Below, piece after piece: positions 61,063 to 64,000 of a stretch of 64,000 nucleotides of DNA. The DNA comes from a virus: positions 62,001 to 126,000 of the IMG/VR virus record IMGVR_UViG_3300031578_000005. One strand, written 5' to 3'. Each line of letters opens with the position of its first letter. The first letter of the stretch is position 1. The notes below the pieces were generated by a model. The model ran no database searches. It had not been told where the DNA came from and worked only from the letters and a program-made list of their open reading frames with translations. The position numbers and the translations under genes are program-made.

Positions 61063-61416
61063 ATGGAAACAAGAACAACACATGAATTGCTTACGATCTT
61101 AAGAGATAATGCTAAGGTTGATCAAACAGGATTGATAATTCGAGCAGGACTTTGCTATGAAGTTGGCCCCCTGAATACTAAAGAACTAATTAATGATGAT
61201 GAATATTCATTGTTACGTCATTATATTAAGGTTAATATGCCCAAATATACAATTCCTGTTGATACTAAAATTATTGACTATGACGATAATTTCAACATAA
61301 TCGATCATTACGATGATTTTAGTCAAACTGGTTTTGGTTGGCTACCAACATCATGGAAACCTAGATTGAGGTGGTTAAATAAACACATTAAGTTAACTTT
61401 AAAAAATGCCGTTTAA
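61063..61416 (+). CDS. Hypothetical protein, 117 aa
   Basis: Not recognised. THELLTILRDNAKVDQTGLIIRAGLCYEVGPLNTKELINDDEYSLLRHYIK, then a Trp-rich tail (GFGWLPTSWKPRLRWLNKHIK). Operon with 60611. Confidence 0.66.
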   Translation: METRTTHELLTILRDNAKVDQTGLIIRAGLCYEVGPLNTKELINDDEYSLLRHYIKVNMPKYTIPVDTKIIDYDDNFNIIDHYDDFSQTGFGWLPTSWKPRLRWLNKHIKLTLKNAV

Positions 61417-61446
61417 TTGTTTGTAATAACAGGTTAATTAAAAAAT

Positions 61447-61620
61447 ATGAAAAAATTATTAAAATTAATAGAAAAGTACGAAGAAAAAAGCGGAAGGACT
61501 TGTGTCGAAATCCGAATTTTTTCAGATGGTAGTGGAACAGTAACTGAGTGGGACTTTGAACTTTTTTCTTTTAATAATTTAGAAGAACTGAACAAATGGT
61601 TGGTAGGTTGTTCTATTTAA
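61447..61620 (+). CDS. Small protein, 57 aa
   Basis: MKKLLKLIEKYEEKSGRTCVEI..., ending LEELNKWLVGCSI. Not recognised; helical at both ends with a beta hairpin between. Confidence 0.57.
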   Translation: MKKLLKLIEKYEEKSGRTCVEIRIFSDGSGTVTEWDFELFSFNNLEELNKWLVGCSI

Positions 61621-61631
61621 AACATGATAAA

Positions 61632-61883
61632 ATGAATTGGAATAACGGAACATTACAGACACCACAATTGAGAATACAAATTACAAACTCTCATATCCAA
61701 GCAAAAGGGATTTGGGTTATGCATGTAAGAGAATTTAACTGGAACACAAAACAAATTGGCGTACCAAATGAAGCTACCGAAGAAGAAGCCCAAATTGCAG
61801 CTGTTGAATTAGTGAGGAAGTATGTAAATGATATGCTGACTGCTTTAAATGGCTTACTTGAAAGAAACCAAAAAGACTGTTAA
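61632..61883 (+). CDS. Small protein, 83 aa
   Basis: Start at MNWNNGTLQTPQLRIQ (61632); a longer frame overlaps the previous gene. Beta strands then a helix (EEEAQIAAVELVRKYVNDML). Not recognised. Confidence 0.62.
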   Translation: MNWNNGTLQTPQLRIQITNSHIQAKGIWVMHVREFNWNTKQIGVPNEATEEEAQIAAVELVRKYVNDMLTALNGLLERNQKDC

Positions 61884-61967
61884 GCAAAAAAATGGAACTC
61901 GAATAAACCCAGTGCCGAAATAACCGACACTGATAATTGATTAAAACAAATTTAAAACCTAGAAATA

Positions 61968-62309
61968 ATGAGCGATTTAAAAGTAGAAGATTTTTTTAGA
62001 AAATGGGTAGGAACTAGACCCAATTTAAAGACAGCCTTTCATGAAGCTGGAATTGAAGCTATGGCATTTGCAGTAGCTTACCATAAAGCACTACAGAAAG
62101 CGAATGAGGCTGAAACGGGAGAAAGCAACTGCACTATATTTGGTGTTATACACTGGGCGTTTTTACCAGAACAGACACCAAGCTACGGTGATGAAATACT
62201 ATTAGTTTACCCACCAGAGCAAATGACAAAGCCGATTGTTACAATATACGATAGAAATACAGAATGGATTGATGGTTGCAAGTACGCAGTTATTACGCCT
62301 TGTGTATAA
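61968..62309 (+). CDS. Hypothetical protein, 113 aa
   Basis: Not recognised. Helical N-half (RPNLKTAFHEAGIEAMAFAVAYHKAL), then HWAFLPEQTPSYGDEILLVYPPEQ. Composition nearer to a bacterial accessory gene than to the array. Confidence 0.63.
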   Translation: MSDLKVEDFFRKWVGTRPNLKTAFHEAGIEAMAFAVAYHKALQKANEAETGESNCTIFGVIHWAFLPEQTPSYGDEILLVYPPEQMTKPIVTIYDRNTEWIDGCKYAVITPCV

Positions 62310-62467
62310 CGGAAAGTATATGTTTTCGGTTGCGATTAAAAGCAGCTAATCATCAATTACAAATAAACTTACAAATGGGAGTAAAAGGAATAAGAACGAA
62401 CGAAACCGCAACTGAAATATATACAGTGTTACCAACTTTTAAAATTAATTTACTAAAATATATCAAA

Positions 62468-62635
62468 ATGAGAAAATGGATTAATTTAATACGATTTATC
62501 AAAAAGCACCGAAGTAGAGGCATTGCTTCCTTTAGTGTAGTAACCAATAGCGATACTTTCATAATAACCACAGAAGATTGTGAACAAACAGAAGCTTCTT
62601 GGAAAGAAAATATGCTTAGGATACCTTACAGATAG
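62468..62635 (+). CDS. Small basic protein, 55 aa
   Basis: MRKWINLIRFIKKHRSRGIASF..., basic N-terminal helix, then Thr/Glu-rich strands. An in-frame ATG at 62375 would add 31 residues, but that stretch looks like array leader. Not recognised. Confidence 0.5.
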   Translation: MRKWINLIRFIKKHRSRGIASFSVVTNSDTFIITTEDCEQTEASWKENMLRIPYR

Positions 62636-62666
62636 CCGCAATGCTGGCATTAATTTTTATTGTGGG

Positions 62667-62773
62667 TAACGTTGAGTATTGGCGTTTGTTGCCGATTAGA
62701 AAGCACTTAATTATCAAATTACTAAACACTTTATAAAATGGAAAATACTTCAAATACCCACGAAAACGGCAAT
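62667..62773. repeat. Duplicated leader plus gene start, copy 1
   Basis: Begins TAACGTTGAGTATTGGCG, has an ATTGGC/GCCGAT hairpin, and runs through the first 12 codons of the next gene. About 107 nt with few differences from copy 2. Confidence 0.88.
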
Positions 62774-62941
62774 AACGCTAATACTGTGTTATGTGGCGTT
62801 ATTGATAGGATATTAACCGAAAAGAAAGTAGATAGTTGTCCCAAAATATTACCACAATGCCAATTAGGTGATGTTTGCATATTATGTGATACAATGACTA
62901 AAGATAAGCCTAAAAACTGTCTTAGACATAATGCCACATAA
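62738..62941 (+). CDS. Small protein, 67 aa, shared N-terminus
   Basis: First 12 residues (MENTSNTHENGN) identical to the protein at 63009; the rest differs, with Cys-rich PQCQLGDVCILCDT, maybe a metal site. Its stop TAA is the start of the next TAACGTTGAG repeat, a cassette-like junction. Confidence 0.55.
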   Translation: MENTSNTHENGNNANTVLCGVIDRILTEKKVDSCPKILPQCQLGDVCILCDTMTKDKPKNCLRHNAT

Positions 62942-63044
62942 CGTTGAGTATTGGCGTTGTTGCCGATTAGAAACCACAAAATTATTAATTTACTAAATAC
63001 TTTATAAAATGGAAAATACTTCAAATACCCACGAAAACGGCAAT
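62939..63044. repeat. Duplicated leader plus gene start, copy 2
   Basis: Second copy of 62667-62773; the leading TAA is the stop of the preceding gene. Confidence 0.88.
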
Positions 63045-63221
63045 TGCGCTAACCGTGTGTTAGCGGTTGTTACTCCTGAAATGGAGCAATTCGCAAGTGA
63101 ATATGGTTTATTTATCATATCAGTAGGGCAAAAATATATCAATGCTTTATCGCCTGATTTTACGACAGAAAGCAGTATGGAAATATTTAAACGTGAGTAT
63201 TGGGGTCGGAAGTGGTTTTAA
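63009..63221 (+). CDS. Small protein, 70 aa, shared N-terminus
   Basis: MENTSNTHENGN as in 62738, then VTPEMEQFASEYGLFIISVGQKYINAL, a different body. Suggests recombination put a common start region on different bodies. Confidence 0.57.
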   Translation: MENTSNTHENGNCANRVLAVVTPEMEQFASEYGLFIISVGQKYINALSPDFTTESSMEIFKREYWGRKWF

Positions 63222-63299
63222 TAACCGCTAACGTTGACAATAAGAAATGTATGGGATTTAGAAGCAGTAACCTATCCACATACACCGAACTAAATTAAA

Positions 63300-63334
63300 T
63301 TTGCATTTGTAATTATATTTGTGTATATTTGTAG
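63300..63334 (+). promoter_or_regulatory. Host-type promoter for the GIY-YIG gene
   Basis: TATATTTG (TAnnTTTG) at about 63324-63331 with TTTG near 63301-63304, the Bacteroidota -33/-7 pattern. ATG at 63336 lies almost at the expected start site, so the mRNA may be leaderless. Confidence 0.55.
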
Positions 63335-63335
63335 T

Positions 63336-63890
63336 ATGAAAGCATACGTTTATACACATACAAGATTAGATACCAATGAAATATTTTATGTTGGCATTGG
63401 AACACAAGACAATTACAGGAGGGCATCAAAAACGGTAAATAGGTCTGTATTTTGGAAAAACATAATAAATAAAACTGGATGGAAAGTAGATATTGTTTTT
63501 GATAATTTAAGTTGGGATAAAGCTTGTGAAATAGAAAAAGAATTAATAATAAAATATGGGCGTAAAGATTTATGTTTAGGTAGTTTAGTTAATTTAACAG
63601 ACGGAGGTGACGGAAATTCTGGAAGAAAAATATCACAAGAAACAAGACAAAAAATGTCAAATATGAAAAAAGGCGTTCCAAAATCTGATGAACATAAAAA
63701 AAATATGAGTATAGCACTAAAAAACAATAACAGTACAAAAGTGATTGATACAAATACAGGCTTTATTTATAATTCTGTACACGAAGCAGCTGAAGAAAAT
63801 GGGTTAAAAAACTATGTTTTAAGTAACTACTTAACTGGTAGAACGAAAAACAACACGACATTAAAATATTATATTGATAAAACTTGTTAA
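63336..63890 (+). CDS. GIY-YIG homing endonuclease with NUMOD domains
   Basis: 184 aa from MKAYVYTHTRLDTNEIFYVGIG. GIY-YIG nuclease domain in residues 1-95 (VYTHT...FYVGIGTQDNYRRASK, with IEKELIIKYGRKDLCLGSLVNLTDGGDG). Then a NUMOD3 segment (GRKISQETRQKMSNMKKGVPKSDEHKKNMSIA) and a NUMOD1-like end (GFIYNSVHEAAEENGLKNYVLSNYLTG), both DNA-binding. A free-standing homing endonuclease; no intron is seen. It uses a host-type promoter, unlike its neighbours. Confidence 0.86.
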   Translation: MKAYVYTHTRLDTNEIFYVGIGTQDNYRRASKTVNRSVFWKNIINKTGWKVDIVFDNLSWDKACEIEKELIIKYGRKDLCLGSLVNLTDGGDGNSGRKISQETRQKMSNMKKGVPKSDEHKKNMSIALKNNNSTKVIDTNTGFIYNSVHEAAEENGLKNYVLSNYLTGRTKNNTTLKYYIDKTC

Positions 63891-63904
63891 AGTTTAATTA
63901 TAAA

Positions 63905-64000
63905 ACAATTAAGGCGAAGAAGCGTAGCCTTTATGAACGCTTCATAGTACAACTGCACAATTTGGCACAAACACCCATATATTTTTTATTGTGTGTTACC
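63905..64000. other. Right-edge non-coding stretch
   Basis: GGCGAAGAAGCG and AAGGCTACGCTT-like pairing around 63914-63935 gives a hairpin, then an AT-rich run. No ORF. Resembles the spacers between the short genes to its left. Confidence 0.35.

Noticed and set aside
62738-63221. Simple gene duplication
   Set aside because: Only the leader and the first 12 codons are shared; the rest of the proteins is unrelated, so a shared-start recombination fits better.

Overview
The window reads as a stretch of a large, AT-rich, tailed-phage-type genome that infects a member of the Bacteroidota. Phage evidence: gene-dense short ORFs almost all on one strand, about two dozen tRNA or tRNA-like genes, a class II ribonucleotide reductase flanked by free-standing homing endonucleases, a GP88-family protein, a DUF932-like protein, a phage sigma factor and no housekeeping genes. 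Host evidence: Bacteroidota-type promoters (TTG, about 20 nt, TAnnTTTG), weak Shine-Dalgarno sequences, a type IX secretion sorting domain and a DUF6745 protein. No terminase, portal, capsid, tail or DNA polymerase gene is visible, so the virion and replication modules lie elsewhere. Nothing shows lysogeny (no integrase).

Layout. 0-1.3 kb: a decayed gene, a micro-ORF module and a first tRNA cluster. 1.3-9.7 kb: two von Willebrand factor A proteins surrounding nrdJ, which has a zinc-ribbon/EDxHD-type homing endonuclease on each side. 10-18.7 kb: the main tRNA archipelago, broken up by a TnpB-like gene, IS605-like right-end hairpins, a frameshifted secreted protein and a YqeY-like gene. 17-30 kb: a mostly rightward block with a bL12-like protein, an ADP-ribosyltransferase-like protein, a dNMP kinase/5'-nucleotidase fusion, a metallophosphatase, a GMP-reductase-like enzyme and many unknowns. 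30.15-31.4 kb: a control junction with a G-quadruplex-forming G-run cluster, a leftward gene and an ECF-like sigma factor. 31-61 kb: a long rightward array of some 70 small genes, almost every transcription unit preceded by TGTAAC-N16/17-CGTATAA. 59-64 kb: an array of short unrelated ORFs with repeated leaders and hairpins, ending in a GIY-YIG homing endonuclease.

The main reading is regulatory. The TGTAAC/CGTATAA element has the general form of an ECF-sigma promoter and is densest just downstream of the phage-encoded ECF-like sigma gene, which has a host-type promoter of its own. This suggests a cascade in which host RNA polymerase makes the phage sigma, which then opens the accessory array. 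Several elements are hybrids: the -35 box sits in or beside the loop of a terminator hairpin whose 3' arm forms the promoter spacer, so about 40 bp ends one gene and starts the next. The same promoters also drive what look like several undescribed structured RNAs (38.7, 43.2, 43.85, 45.07 and 51.65 kb). Calls rest on reading the sequence by eye; no searches or folding programs were run.
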